Origin: Mesorhizobium sp. LSJC280B00
Lineage (GTDB): Bacteria; Pseudomonadota; Alphaproteobacteria; Rhizobiales; Rhizobiaceae
Direction of reading: 5' to 3'
Length of the DNA: 64,000 nt
NCBI RefSeq assembly: GCF_000502835.1
Contig: NZ_AYVL01000017.1
Coordinates: 147,148-211,147 of the forward strand
Below the pieces are notes generated by a model. That model did not search any database and was not told the DNA's origin. It saw only the letters and a program-made list of their open reading frames with translations. Positions 47,941 through 56,044 of this stretch are shown in pieces. How positions within the stretch are numbered: the first letter of the stretch is position 1; each line of letters opens with the position of its first letter. A program made the position numbers and the translations under genes.

Positions 47941-47964
47941 CCTCTCCCGCTCCAGAGGGAGAGG
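47941..47964 (+). repeat. 8-bp hairpin between the VOC and DUF1428 genes
   Basis: CCTCTCCC (47941-47948) and GGGAGAGG (47957-47964) are exact inverted copies around an 8-base loop. It is like the end of an intergenic repeat element of the type seen at 45124; with AAAA following it could weakly affect read-through. Confidence 0.5.
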
Positions 47965-47989
47965 AAAACGATCGCATGGAGGAAATCAG

Positions 47990-48343
47990 ATGTCCTATGT
48001 CGACGGTTTCGTACTTGCCGTACCGAAGGCAAAGCTCGATGCTTACAAGAAGCTGGCGGAAACCGGCGGCGCCGTCTGGAAGGAGCACGGTGCTCTTGCC
48101 TACGTCGAATGCGTCGGCGACGACGTCCCTTATGGCGAGCTCACCTCGTTCCCGCGCGCCGTGCAGGCCAAGGACGACGAGGTCGTCATCTTCTCATGGG
48201 TGGTCTACGAATCGCGCCAGAGCCGCGACGCGGTGATGGCCAAGGTGATGGCCGACCCGCGCCTCAAGTCGGACTGGGAGACCATGCCGTTCGACGGCAA
48301 GCGCATGATCTTTGGCGGTTTTCAGCCCTTCATCGAGCTGTAG
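47990..48343 (+). CDS. DUF1428 protein
   Basis: A 117-residue protein: YVDGFVLAVPKAKLDAYKKL, GALAYVECVGDDVPYG and FPRAVQAKDDEVVIFSWVVY, the DUF1428 (dimeric alpha-beta barrel) pattern. It is often found beside PhnB-like VOC proteins, as here; the function is unknown. GGAGGAAATCAG precedes the ATG. Its end overlaps the end of the convergent sulfotransferase gene by 14 bases. Confidence 0.9.
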   Translation: MSYVDGFVLAVPKAKLDAYKKLAETGGAVWKEHGALAYVECVGDDVPYGELTSFPRAVQAKDDEVVIFSWVVYESRQSRDAVMAKVMADPRLKSDWETMPFDGKRMIFGGFQPFIEL

Positions 48344-49985
48344 GCGCCCCTCGATCAAGTTTGTCGTGCAGCGGCTTCAACCGGTCGCCATAGCGCTTCC
48401 ACAGGTCGACCGAGCCCTGATACATCGGCTGGCGCACTTGCGCAGCCGACGCCGTTCGCACCGGCCGGTCGGTCTGGTGGAACGACAGCACGGCGTCGTC
48501 CCACGGCAGGCCGAGATGGGCGATCAGCGCCCGCGACTGGCCTTCCTGGTCGGCGACGAAATCCTCGTAGCGAACGTCGTGCACGACATCAGGCAGCACG
48601 GCGTGCCAGTGCGCCATGATGTCGGTGTACAGATTGTGGAAATCGGCGAGCTCGTCGAGATCGTAGCCGTAGCGATGGCTGTCGCCGCGGAAGTGCACCT
48701 TGTAGATCGACAGGCAGGTCGCCGCCGCATCGCGCGCGCAATGGATGATCTTGGCCTTCGGCAGCATCAAATGGATGAAGCCCACCAAGAGGAAATTGCC
48801 GGGCATCTTGTCGGTGACGTGCCGAGAACCCGGATAGCGGGCGTGCAGCATGTCGAGATAGGCCTGGCCGGCCTCGGCATAGGCCTTGTCGGGCATGTCG
48901 GCGATGCCCCAGGGAAAGCCGCCCTTCATGCTGAGCGGAAACTGCTTGCCGACCGCCGTCTTCAATATGCTGAGCTCGCCGGCGCCATAGACCTGCGGAT
49001 GGCTGGCGATGATCTGCTCGACCAGCGTGGTGCCGGAACGCGGCATGCCGACGACGAAGATCGGCGTGTCGTCGGCTATCCCGCTCGGCCTGTGCCTTTC
49101 AAAAAAGGCCTTGTCGAACACCGCCTTCATCGCCTCGAACTCGCCGCGCGTCTTGCCGGCGTCGTAGTCGATGCCCTGGCGGCGGATCGCGTTGCCTTCG
49201 GCGAAATAGTCGAAGGCGCGGCCATAATCCCTGAGGTCGTCATTGGCCTTGCCGAGGCCGAAGGAAAGCTGCATGCGCGCCAGGCTGCCTTGCGGCGCCT
49301 TGGCGTGCTCCGCCTCCATGCGGGCAAGCTCGGCGTCGCGCTCCTTCTGGCGCTTGACCTGGGTAAGCATCAGCCAGGTCCTCGCCATGCCGGGGTCCAC
49401 AGCCAGCGCCTGCCTGAAAAGATCCGCAGCCTCGTCGAGATTGCCCTTTTCCATCAGCCCGACACCCAGGCCGTGCAAAAGATCGGCATCCTTCGGCCGG
49501 ATCGTCAGCGCCTCGCGAAAGACAGCCAGTGCCTCATCCAGCCGGCCCGCTTCCTGCAGCGTTTCGGCAAGCCCGACGCGGGCGCGGACATGGAACGGGT
49601 TACGGCCGATCGTGCCGCGATAAATATCCTCGGCGCCTTCGAATTGGCCGAGCTGCTTCAGCGACGAGCCGAGATTGTCACGCGCCGCCAGCTGGTCCGG
49701 CCGAATCGCCACCACCTTGCGGAAGAGATCGGCGGCGGCCGCGACCCGGCCGAGGTCGCGCAGCACGGTGCCGAGATTGTTGAGGAAATCCGGATTGTTC
49801 GGTTGCAGACGCACCGATTGTTCGATCAGCGCCAGCCCCTCGGCGCTGCGCCCGGTCTGGTGCAGCAGAAGCCCGAGGAAATGCGCAGCAGCCGGGTGGT
49901 TGGCCTTTTGCGCCAGCACCTGCCGGTAAAGCGCCTCGGCTTCCTGCCGGCGCCCGGCCTGGTGCAGCTGCAGCGCCTGCTGCAC
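48330..49985 (-). CDS. TPR-sulfotransferase fusion protein
   Basis: A 551-residue protein. Residues 1-230 hold about six TPR units (for example NPDFLNNLGTVLRDLGRVAAA); the C-terminal part is a sulfotransferase with the PAPS loop VVGMPRSGTTLVEQI (about residue 313), and RYPGSRHVTDKMPGNFLL. It may transfer sulfate to a protein or glycan. No ATG exists near the N-terminus: the GTG at 49985 is the only usual start, although the frame stays open upstream to a TAG near 50098 and the peptide there looks protein-like. Confidence 0.87.
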   Translation of the reverse strand: MQQALQLHQAGRRQEAEALYRQVLAQKANHPAAAHFLGLLLHQTGRSAEGLALIEQSVRLQPNNPDFLNNLGTVLRDLGRVAAAADLFRKVVAIRPDQLAARDNLGSSLKQLGQFEGAEDIYRGTIGRNPFHVRARVGLAETLQEAGRLDEALAVFREALTIRPKDADLLHGLGVGLMEKGNLDEAADLFRQALAVDPGMARTWLMLTQVKRQKERDAELARMEAEHAKAPQGSLARMQLSFGLGKANDDLRDYGRAFDYFAEGNAIRRQGIDYDAGKTRGEFEAMKAVFDKAFFERHRPSGIADDTPIFVVGMPRSGTTLVEQIIASHPQVYGAGELSILKTAVGKQFPLSMKGGFPWGIADMPDKAYAEAGQAYLDMLHARYPGSRHVTDKMPGNFLLVGFIHLMLPKAKIIHCARDAAATCLSIYKVHFRGDSHRYGYDLDELADFHNLYTDIMAHWHAVLPDVVHDVRYEDFVADQEGQSRALIAHLGLPWDDAVLSFHQTDRPVRTASAAQVRQPMYQGSVDLWKRYGDRLKPLHDKLDRGAPTAR

Positions 49986-50170
49986 GTGCTGGTCGAGCCC
50001 CAGCGGCGGCTGTCCGCCTGAGCCGTAACGTGCGCCTGCCGGTTGTCTCGGATCTCTGTTGATGGGAAACCTGCCGTGTTGTCCGCCTGCCGCGATCTAG
50101 GCCATCGCTGCGGCGCGTGCAAGAGCAGACGGCGGTCGCTGCGAAGCAAACCTTCGAACCCGGGGGGAGC

Positions 50171-50437
50171 CTACCGAAAGTCGGCCGGCGTCAGCACATA
50201 CATGTTCCTGCGGCCGTGCGAGTAGGCTTGGCGCGCAATCTCGTGGATCGACGAACGCTTGGCGTCGAAGGCGCTGAGAAATTCGGCCTCGGCTCCGCTT
50301 GCTGCCGGGTTTGCCGCCGAAAGTGCCGCGACCTCGACAAAGAACGGGACTTCGAGCATGCCGTCATGGCCGACGAAACGAATGCGCTTGGCCGCCGCGT
50401 CATAGGAGCGGCTGGGATTGGGAAAATTGAGCGTCAT
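50171..50437 (-). CDS. DUF1488 protein
   Basis: An 88-residue protein: MTLNFPNPSRSYDAAAKRIRF, GHDGMLEVPFFVEVAAL and a central AFDAKRSSIHEIARQAYSHG, matching DUF1488, a small family of unknown function in alphaproteobacteria. It starts 11 bases after the stop of a small gene in the same direction. Confidence 0.84.
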   Translation of the reverse strand: MTLNFPNPSRSYDAAAKRIRFVGHDGMLEVPFFVEVAALSAANPAASGAEAEFLSAFDAKRSSIHEIARQAYSHGRRNMYVLTPADFR

Positions 50438-50447
50438 GGCTTGCGCG

Positions 50448-50630
50448 TCAAATCAGGCGGTTGCTTTCGGCAAGCTGGCGCGCCCGCCGCGCCGTGCCGT
50501 CGGTGTCGGCAATCCTTCGCCTTGCCGCCTCGTCGCTTCTTATCGTGAGACGCGGCGACAAGACCTTTATCGGCTTTGCGACAGGACTGACTGCAACTGT
50601 CGGGACATCCGGTGTTCTTGCGGAGTTCAT
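50448..50630 (-). CDS. Small hypothetical protein upstream of DUF1488
   Basis: A 60-residue basic protein (MNSARTPDVPTVAVSPVAK to RRIADTDGTARRARQLAESN). GGAAGGAAGAGAG lies just before the ATG at 50630, a strong ribosome site. It lies 11 bases ahead of the DUF1488 gene, in the same direction, so it is probably its operon partner. No family is recognised. Confidence 0.58.
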   Translation of the reverse strand: MNSARTPDVPTVAVSPVAKPIKVLSPRLTIRSDEAARRRIADTDGTARRARQLAESNRLI

Positions 50631-50997
50631 GACTCTCTTCCTTCCATTGCTAGATAAATACAAATGCCGGAGGAATTTTTTCGGAAGTTCTTCAAACAAT
50701 TTTTGAGGTGCACCGGGACCGTATCATCGTTCTGCGGATAACTATAGAAAAGTAATTTGACGTTGGTAGGGGTAAGAGGCCGAAAACTTCTTGAATAAGC
50801 CGTATTTTCAGACTATTGGTATGAAACCGTTTTGGGCCATGCTTGGCCCCGCGGTGTCAGGGATTCTCGGCCCGCCAAACTTATCCAAATCGCCGACACC
50901 TGGTACCGCAATGCAGGCTCCGCTTCCGGGGCAGGCCGGAAAGAAACTTCAAGGCACGAGAACTTCAAGGCACAAGCGAGAACTTCGAGGCACAAGA
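50631..50997. other. A+T-rich gap with tandem repeat at its end
   Basis: From about 50640 to 50830 the sequence is clearly richer in A+T than its surroundings, as expected for divergent promoters or a transferred fragment. No gene is supported. At 50945-50996 three tandem units start AACTTC (next entry). Confidence 0.45.
50945..50996 (+). repeat. Three-copy tandem repeat next to a start codon
   Basis: Units AACTTCAAGGCACGAG, AACTTCAAGGCACAAGCGAG and AACTTCGAGGCACAAG (16, 20 and 16 bases) follow one another and end two bases before ATG 50998. Each carries an AAGG or GAGG that may act as a ribosome site, so copy number could change translation. Confidence 0.65.
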
Positions 50998-51264
50998 ATG
51001 TCTGCTCGCACCACCCATTCCATAGCGCATTTCGCGGCACCTTTCGTGCTTGGCGGGCTGGATGGCGTGCAGCCGGCCGGCGACTATGACATCGACCACG
51101 ACGAAGAACTGATCGACGGCATGTCCTGGCCTGCCTGGCGCCGCGTCGCCACTTTCATCCATCTGCCGGCAAGGACAGTGAAAAGCGCGACCAGCCAGCT
51201 TGTCGCCATTGACCATGCCGAGCTCGACGCAGCGCTTCGGCACGACCAGGAGAATGTCACATGA
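50998..51264 (+). CDS. Conserved small hypothetical protein
   Basis: An 88-residue protein: MSARTTHSIAHFAAPFVLGG, then an acidic segment (DYDIDHDEELIDGMSW) and AWRRVATFIHLPART. I recognise this as a rhizobial protein type but know no function. The next gene overlaps by ATGA, so the pair is co-translated. The start at 50998 directly follows a tandem repeat. Confidence 0.72.
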   Translation: MSARTTHSIAHFAAPFVLGGLDGVQPAGDYDIDHDEELIDGMSWPAWRRVATFIHLPARTVKSATSQLVAIDHAELDAALRHDQENVT

Positions 51265-51506
51265 TCCGCTTCCAGCAGAATGCGCGGCGCACGGACACGC
51301 CGGCGCATATCTTCACCGTCGGCCAGACCGTCCGCATGAAGAGCCGCACCGGCCTTGCCCAAAAGACCGCGGAGCTGTTCCAGATCAAGAGCCGGCTGCC
51401 GGTCAAGGACGGCTCGCCGCAATATCGCATCCGCAGCGATCAGGAGACCTATGAGCGGGTCACCACGGAAGACAATCTCGAACCGGTCGACAACCCGGCC
51501 AACTGA
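51261..51506 (+). CDS. Conserved small hypothetical protein
   Basis: An 81-residue basic protein with FTVGQTVRMKSRTGLAQKTAE and LPVKDGSPQYRIRSDQETYE, a small beta-rich layout with a C-terminal acidic end (EDNLEPVDNP). It overlaps the previous gene by four bases. Such pairs occur in rhizobial genomes; the function is unknown. Confidence 0.72.
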   Translation: MIRFQQNARRTDTPAHIFTVGQTVRMKSRTGLAQKTAELFQIKSRLPVKDGSPQYRIRSDQETYERVTTEDNLEPVDNPAN

Positions 51507-51644
51507 GCCGACGCGCCGCAACGCTGCTTCACATGCTGATGGTGCCGCAGATCTGCGTCGCCTGCGCATCTCCAACGGGAACGGCGCTGAGCTCTACGCC
51601 GGCCCCCAGATGGTGCTTATCCGGCCAGGCTGTAGGTCGGTGCG

Positions 51645-52046
51645 CTAGCAGGGCCCGTCATCGACGACGCGATAATCCGCCGCGCGGGCTTCGCATTCGT
51701 TGGGGAATGTGCGCAGTTCGCCATGGCGACGGGCACAGACCGGGCGGTATTCGCGGGTGCAGAATGTCTGCTCCTCACCGCCACCACCACCGCCGCGGCA
51801 CTCGCCCTCGCGAATGATGCGGTATCCGGCCCGTTCGGCAAGGCAGGCATTGGCGAAGGTCTGGCGGTCGCCGCCGCGCCGGGCACAGACCGGGTCATAT
51901 TGCCTAGTGCAGAATTGCGGCCCCGGCCGTGGCGGGCGCGGCCCCGGCCCCTCATCATCCACCACGACGGTGCAGGCTGCGAGAATTGCCGACAGGAACA
52001 GGATGGAAAAAACCTGCCGCGGAAAGATTGCCGCAAGAAACCGCAT
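51645..52046 (-). CDS. Lipoprotein with two Kazal-type domains
   Basis: A 133-residue protein. The signal peptide ends in a lipobox (LSAILAAC). Two Cys-rich repeats follow, each with C-T-R-x-Y-x-P-V-C-A-R-R, then TFANACLAERAGY or TFPNECEARAADY and a final C, the Kazal-like serine-protease-inhibitor pattern. A glycine run separates them. It may protect the envelope against proteases or simply be structural. GAGGGAGGGAAC precedes the ATG at 52046. Confidence 0.84.
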   Translation of the reverse strand: MRFLAAIFPRQVFSILFLSAILAACTVVVDDEGPGPRPPRPGPQFCTRQYDPVCARRGGDRQTFANACLAERAGYRIIREGECRGGGGGGEEQTFCTREYRPVCARRHGELRTFPNECEARAADYRVVDDGPC

Positions 52047-52537
52047 GAATGTTCCCTCCCTCGAAACTCCTGCCTGCACAAATGGTGCCTGGGTCAGGCC
52101 GATCCTCGTCATTCCGCTGCCAGATGCAACCCCTGTTTGCAACTGGCGAGCCAGGGCGGTATGCCGGCGCAAGCCAAGACAGCACCTGCCCCGCTGGCTG
52201 GACCATGCCTGGGTGAAGTCTGGCCGATGACCGCGCAGAGAACCGGGACTATCGGTGCGATGCGTCGGGATGCGCCTGTTGGGGCCGCCCGCGGCTGTGT
52301 CTTGCAAGCATCACGTTTCCGTGCGATAAATTTTGTGTTCGGGCATTTGCGACCCGGAGAGCGGAACGTTTTGGACGACCTTTCCCCGATACTGTGAATC
52401 TCTGACAGCCCCGTTTTCGGCGGGGGGTTTTACCCATGCGCCAATGCATGACTGCCGAAGCAACCACCGGGACTTGCCCACGGCGCCAGGCGGCGGGCGG
52501 AACCACCAAGACTGACACGGGTGAAGGAGTTTCCCCA
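52047..52537 (+). promoter_or_regulatory. Long upstream region of the first cspA gene
   Basis: About 490 bases without a gene. A hairpin with loop CATTTGC (52338-52358) is shared with the leader of the second cspA (52927-52951). CCCCG (52409-52413) / CGGGG (52421-52425) plus GGTTTT makes a weak terminator-like element between this hairpin and the start at 52538. A long cold-shock leader is likely, given the usual form of csp genes. Confidence 0.5.
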
Positions 52538-52750
52538 ATGGCCCAGACCGGCACCGTTAAATTCTTCAACGCTACCAAAGGCTTCGGCTTCATCACGCCC
52601 GATGGCGGCGCCAAGGATGTGTTCGTCCACATCTCGGCGATCGAGGCTTCCGGGCTGCGCACGCTTGTCGACGGTCAGAAGGTCACCTTCGATGTCGAGC
52701 CCGACCGTATGGGCAAGGGTCCGAAAGCGGTCAATCTCCGCGCTGCCTGA
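52538..52750 (+). CDS. cspA: Cold-shock protein
   Basis: A 70-residue cold-shock domain: TGTVKFFNATKGFGFITPDG with RNP1, then DVFVHISAIE with RNP2. It binds single-stranded RNA or DNA and acts as an RNA chaperone. AAGGAG precedes the ATG at 52538. It is a close paralogue of the next gene, and is followed by a strong terminator, so the two are separate units. Confidence 0.95.
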   Translation: MAQTGTVKFFNATKGFGFITPDGGAKDVFVHISAIEASGLRTLVDGQKVTFDVEPDRMGKGPKAVNLRAA

Positions 52751-52823
52751 AACCACAGCGTGCCGCGCGTCCTTTCGGGGTGTGAGGATGCTGCAAGGCT
52801 TTTGGAGTGAACTTGAATTCTGT

Positions 52824-52853
52824 AAAGGCGCGGCGGTTTTCGTCGCGCCTTTT
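52824..52853 (+). terminator. Rho-independent terminator of the first cspA gene
   Basis: AAAGGCGCG (52824-52832) pairs with CGCGCCTTT (52844-52852), an exact 9-bp stem, followed by TTG. It lies 74 bases past the stop codon. Confidence 0.85.
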
Positions 52854-52926
52854 GTGTTCCGGGATGCTTGCCCGCACCCGCAAAACTTTCTCTTGCCGAT
52901 GGCACTAAAATAAAGGACAAATTTCC

Positions 52927-52951
52927 GTCCGGGCATTTGCCGGCCCGAGAC
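52927..52951 (+). promoter_or_regulatory. Conserved hairpin in the second cspA leader
   Basis: GTCCGGGC pairs with GCCCG-A-GAC around the loop ATTTGCCG. The same loop core and a similar stem occur at 52338-52358 ahead of the first cspA; the stem bases differ but pairing is kept. The hairpin ends about 30 bases before the start codon at 52980. It could be a temperature-sensing or RNA-binding element. Confidence 0.5.
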
Positions 52952-52979
52952 TGGACTTGTGGGATCAAAGGAGCTTCCC

Positions 52980-53192
52980 ATGCCGCAGACCGGCACCGTC
53001 AAATTCTTCAATCACGCCAAGGGCTTCGGCTTCATCACGCCGGACGACGGGGCAAAGGATGTCTTCGTCCATATTTCGGCCGTGCAGGCGTCGGGTCTTC
53101 CCGGTCTTGAGGATGGGCAGAAAGTGACATTCGACACCGAGCCGGACAAGCGCGGCAAGGGTCCGAAAGCCGTCAACCTGTCGATCGGCTGA
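52980..53192 (+). CDS. Cold-shock protein (paralogue)
   Basis: A 70-residue cold-shock domain nearly identical in layout to its upstream neighbour (TGTVKFFNHAKGFGFITPDD; DVFVHISAVQ). AAAGGAG precedes the ATG at 52980. The two genes are a tandem duplication with shared leader elements; the short leader here, compared with the first, suggests different control. Confidence 0.95.
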   Translation: MPQTGTVKFFNHAKGFGFITPDDGAKDVFVHISAVQASGLPGLEDGQKVTFDTEPDKRGKGPKAVNLSIG

Positions 53193-53384
53193 ACCACCCC
53201 CGGACAGAATGGACGTGGGCCGGTCTGGCCTGCGGTGTTTGCCGCACGCTTGAACCGCCCAGTTAGATGAACCGCCTGGTCAAATTTCGTTCAGCCCCCG
53301 TTCAGCCACGGTCGCATATTAATCTTCGTTAAAGCCGGACCGCATCCCCCGAAAACGACCCGGGCCGGCACGAAGGAGACCGAC

Positions 53385-53795
53385 ATGAACCGAATTTTCA
53401 AGACTGCCATCCTGTCCGCCGCGGTCGTTGCGACCACGCTTGCGACCTTGCCCGCGGCCAATGCCGACGAATGGCGCCATCACCGCCGCCACCACGGCCA
53501 CGGCGACGCCGTTGCGGCCGGCGTGCTCGGCCTTGCGGCCGGTGCCCTGATCGGCGGTGCGCTCGCCAGCCCGCAGCCCCGCTATTACGACCCGGCCTAT
53601 GATGATGAATACTACAGGCCTGCCCCGGTGCGCCGTTATTACGTGCAGCCGCGAGTGGCCTATGCCGAAAGCTATGCGGAGCCGTGGACCCGCGGCTGGT
53701 ACGAATACTGCTCGGACCGCTACCGGAGCTTCAACGCCCGTACCGGCACGTTCACCGGCTATGACGGCGAACAGCATTTCTGCACCGCCAATTAG
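53385..53795 (+). CDS. BA14K-family exported protein
   Basis: A 136-residue protein with a signal peptide (ILSAAVVATTLATLPAANA), a His/Arg/Tyr-rich middle, a hydrophobic segment (AAGVLGLAAGALIGGALA) and the C-terminal BA14K motif WYEYCSDRYRSFNARTGTF then YDGEQHFC. The Brucella homologue is a lectin-like immunoreactive protein. A strong terminator follows. Confidence 0.92.
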   Translation: MNRIFKTAILSAAVVATTLATLPAANADEWRHHRRHHGHGDAVAAGVLGLAAGALIGGALASPQPRYYDPAYDDEYYRPAPVRRYYVQPRVAYAESYAEPWTRGWYEYCSDRYRSFNARTGTFTGYDGEQHFCTAN

Positions 53796-53815
53796 CGGAG
53801 GCAGTTTCCCGTCGG

Positions 53816-53848
53816 AAAAAAGCGCGGTCGCACAGGCCGCGCTTTTTG
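53816..53848. terminator. Bidirectional terminator
   Basis: AGCGCGG (53821-53827) and CCGCGCT (53837-53843), flanked by AAAAAA on one side and TTTTTG on the other, serve both the BA14K gene (plus) and the convergent MBL gene (minus). Confidence 0.88.
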
Positions 53849-53864
53849 TTTCCGGCAAGCGGTT

Positions 53865-54506
53865 TCAGACCAGAAAAGGATTGCTCCGCCGCTCCTCACC
53901 AAAACGGCCGCCGGGACCATGGCCGCAGATAAAGCCGATGTCGTCGCCCAACGGCAAAAGCTTCTCCTTGATCGAGGCGATCAGCGCGGCGTGGTTGCCG
54001 CCCGGCAGATCGGTGCGGCCGACCGAACCGCGGAACAGCACGTCGCCGACATGGGCGAACTTCGCAGCCCGGCTATAGTAGACGACGTGGCCGGGTGCAT
54101 GGCCCGGACAATGGAGCACCTCGAACTCGTGTGAGCCGAACGAAACGGTCTCGCCTTCGGCAAGGAACCGGTCGGGGACACAGTTGCGCACGGGATCGGT
54201 GATGCCGTAGCGCTTTGCCTGGTTCTCGAGATTGGCGAGCAGCGGCCGGTCGGCGGCATGCGGACCGATGATCTCGATACCGAGCGCCTCCTTCAGTTCC
54301 ATGGCCCCGCCGGCATGGTCGATATGGCCATGCGTAATCCAGATCGCGCCGGCAGTGATCGCATTGTCCTCGAGCGCCGCCAGCACCTTGTCGATGTCAC
54401 CGCCCGGATCGACGACAACGCCTTGTCTGTCGTCCATGTCGAAGAGGATGGTGCAGTTCTGCTGGAACGGCGTGACCGGCACGATGCCGGCGTTGAGCTG
54501 ACCCAT
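53865..54506 (-). CDS. Metallo-beta-lactamase-fold hydrolase, glyoxalase II-like
   Basis: A 213-residue MBL protein: FQQNCTILFD, ITHGHIDHAGG (HxHxDH), CPGHAPGHVVYY, GDVLFRGSVGRTDLPGG and a final GHGPGG. This is the YcbL/YqgX type of small glyoxalase II-like hydrolase. The ATG at 54506 with AAAGGACGAAT upstream is clear. It acts on a thioester such as S-lactoylglutathione by family knowledge. Confidence 0.92.
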   Translation of the reverse strand: MGQLNAGIVPVTPFQQNCTILFDMDDRQGVVVDPGGDIDKVLAALEDNAITAGAIWITHGHIDHAGGAMELKEALGIEIIGPHAADRPLLANLENQAKRYGITDPVRNCVPDRFLAEGETVSFGSHEFEVLHCPGHAPGHVVYYSRAAKFAHVGDVLFRGSVGRTDLPGGNHAALIASIKEKLLPLGDDIGFICGHGPGGRFGEERRSNPFLV

Positions 54507-54635
54507 ATTCGTCCTTTCACGCTGTCGGAGTGCTGCGCGTCCCCTCGAACGCGTCAGGAGATCTCCAACCTTGAACCAGGCCCTGATGTAGAGACACACG
54601 CGAACGGCGTCCACCGCTCCCACAAACGGCAAACG

Positions 54636-54661
54636 AAATGGGCGGCCGAAGCCGCCCATTT
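54636..54661. terminator. Bidirectional terminator-like hairpin
   Basis: AAATGGGCGGC (54636-54646) and GCCGCCCATTT (54651-54661) form an exact 11-bp stem around a CGAA tetraloop, just after the stop of the Gly/Ala-rich gene (minus). Confidence 0.8.
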
Positions 54662-54682
54662 GACAACCTGAAACGTCGAAGC

Positions 54683-54994
54683 TTATTTCTTCATCGCGTT
54701 CATGACCGCACCGATGATGCCGGTCAGGATGGCGCCGCCGCCGGCACCGCCAACGATATTTGAAATGTTCAACGCGCTGCCGGCCCCTGCCGCCGTGGCG
54801 GCTGCTGCCGGATCGACCGCGCCACCCAGCAGACTGTTGAGGATGGCCGCACCGCCGACGCCGCCGACAGCGCCACCCAGGATTTTGGTAAGCTGCCCCA
54901 TCGCCGCACTCTTGATAGCCGCACCCACCGCCTGGCCACCGATGATGCCCGTAATCACCTGAATAATGATCGGAAGAAGCGTGTTCATATCCAT
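54683..54994 (-). CDS. Small Gly/Ala-rich hydrophobic protein
   Basis: A 103-residue hydrophobic protein: two or three long hydrophobic stretches (LLPIIIQVITGIIGGQAVGA; ILTGIIGAVMNAM) rich in Gly and Ala, with no charged residues in them. It may be a membrane-inserting or oligomer-forming protein. GGAGGGACTGGAAAT precedes the ATG at 54994. Similar proteins are common in Rhizobiales; the function is unknown. Confidence 0.74.
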   Translation of the reverse strand: MDMNTLLPIIIQVITGIIGGQAVGAAIKSAAMGQLTKILGGAVGGVGGAAILNSLLGGAVDPAAAATAAGAGSALNISNIVGGAGGGAILTGIIGAVMNAMKK

Positions 54995-55081
54995 ATTTCC
55001 AGTCCCTCCATAGCTGCCAGCCTCCCAGGCCGACGCCATCATGAGACGCCGAATTGAATGAAAGTCAAATGCGCAAACGCT

Positions 55082-55113
55082 TAAATAAAAGGGGCGGCCC
55101 GAAAACCGCCCCT
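55082..55113 (-). terminator. Rho-independent terminator of ilvE
   Basis: On the minus strand, AGGGGCGG (55113-55106) pairs with CCGCCCCT (55097-55090), then TTTTATTTAA follows. It lies 27 bases past the ilvE stop codon. Confidence 0.87.
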
Positions 55114-55139
55114 ACTTGATAAAAAACCTGTGACTTTCG

Positions 55140-56033
55140 TTATTCTGCAGCAATCGCGTGGTTGGGTTGAACCGCCGCAGAATAGTCGTTCATCAATGTC
55201 TTGGCGATATCGCCGACCTCGAATCGGTACGGACCGATCTCCGAAACCGGTGTCACCTCGGCCGCCGTCCCGGTGAGGAAGCACTGGTGGAAGCCTTCAA
55301 GCTCCTCCGGCATGATGGCGCGCTCGATCACCTCCACACCGCGGTCCTTGGCAAGGTCGATGACCGTGCGGCGGGTGATGCCGTCAAGGAAGCAATCAGG
55401 CTTGGGCGTATGGATCTTGCCGTCCTTGACGAAGAAGATGTTGGCGCCTGTCGCTTCCGCCACCTGGCCACGCCAGTCGAGCATCATGGCGTCGGCATAG
55501 CCCTTGGCCTCGGCGGCATGCTTGGACATGGTGCAGATCATGTAGAGGCCGGCCGCCTTCGATTTCGACGGTGCGGTGCGCGGGTCGGGGCGGCGCCATT
55601 CGGCCATGTCGAGCCGGATACCCTTGAGCTTCTGCGCCGGGTCGAAATAGCTTGGCCACTGCCAGATGGCGATGGCGCAGTTGATCCGGCTGTTCTGTGC
55701 GGAAACGCCCATCTGTTCACTGCCGCGCCACGCGATCGGCCGGACATAGGCGTCTTGGAAACCTTGCTTCTTCAACAGCGTGCGGCAGGCGTCGTCGATC
55801 TCGGCGACCGAGTAGGGTATCTTGAAGCCAAGCAGGCGCGCCGATTCATGCAGGCGTTCGGTGTGGTCGGTCAGCTTGAAAATTTCGCCCCCATAAGCGC
55901 GCTCGCCCTCGAATACCGCGCTGGCGTAGTGCAGCCCGTGGGTCAAGACGTGGATCTTGGCGTCGGCCCATTTGACGAATTCGCCGTTCATCCAGATAAA
56001 GCCGTCCAGTTGGTCGAAGGGAACGGATGCCAT
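55140..56033 (-). CDS. ilvE: Branched-chain amino acid aminotransferase
   Basis: A 297-residue class IV aminotransferase: DAKIHVLTHGLHYASAVFEGERAY at the start, the PLP lysine at K159 (SKAAGLYM), AMMLDWRGQVAEATGANIFF and FLTGTAAEVTPV. It transfers the amino group between glutamate and the keto acids of Leu, Ile and Val. The start has GGGAGG directly after a GC-rich hairpin (56045-56060). Confidence 0.95.
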   Translation of the reverse strand: MASVPFDQLDGFIWMNGEFVKWADAKIHVLTHGLHYASAVFEGERAYGGEIFKLTDHTERLHESARLLGFKIPYSVAEIDDACRTLLKKQGFQDAYVRPIAWRGSEQMGVSAQNSRINCAIAIWQWPSYFDPAQKLKGIRLDMAEWRRPDPRTAPSKSKAAGLYMICTMSKHAAEAKGYADAMMLDWRGQVAEATGANIFFVKDGKIHTPKPDCFLDGITRRTVIDLAKDRGVEVIERAIMPEELEGFHQCFLTGTAAEVTPVSEIGPYRFEVGDIAKTLMNDYSAAVQPNHAIAAE

Positions 56034-56044
56034 GGTAACCTCCC

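Noticed and set aside
50945..50996. Possible CRISPR-like repeat
   Set aside because: The units are directly adjacent with no spacers and only 16-20 bases long; this is a tandem repeat.
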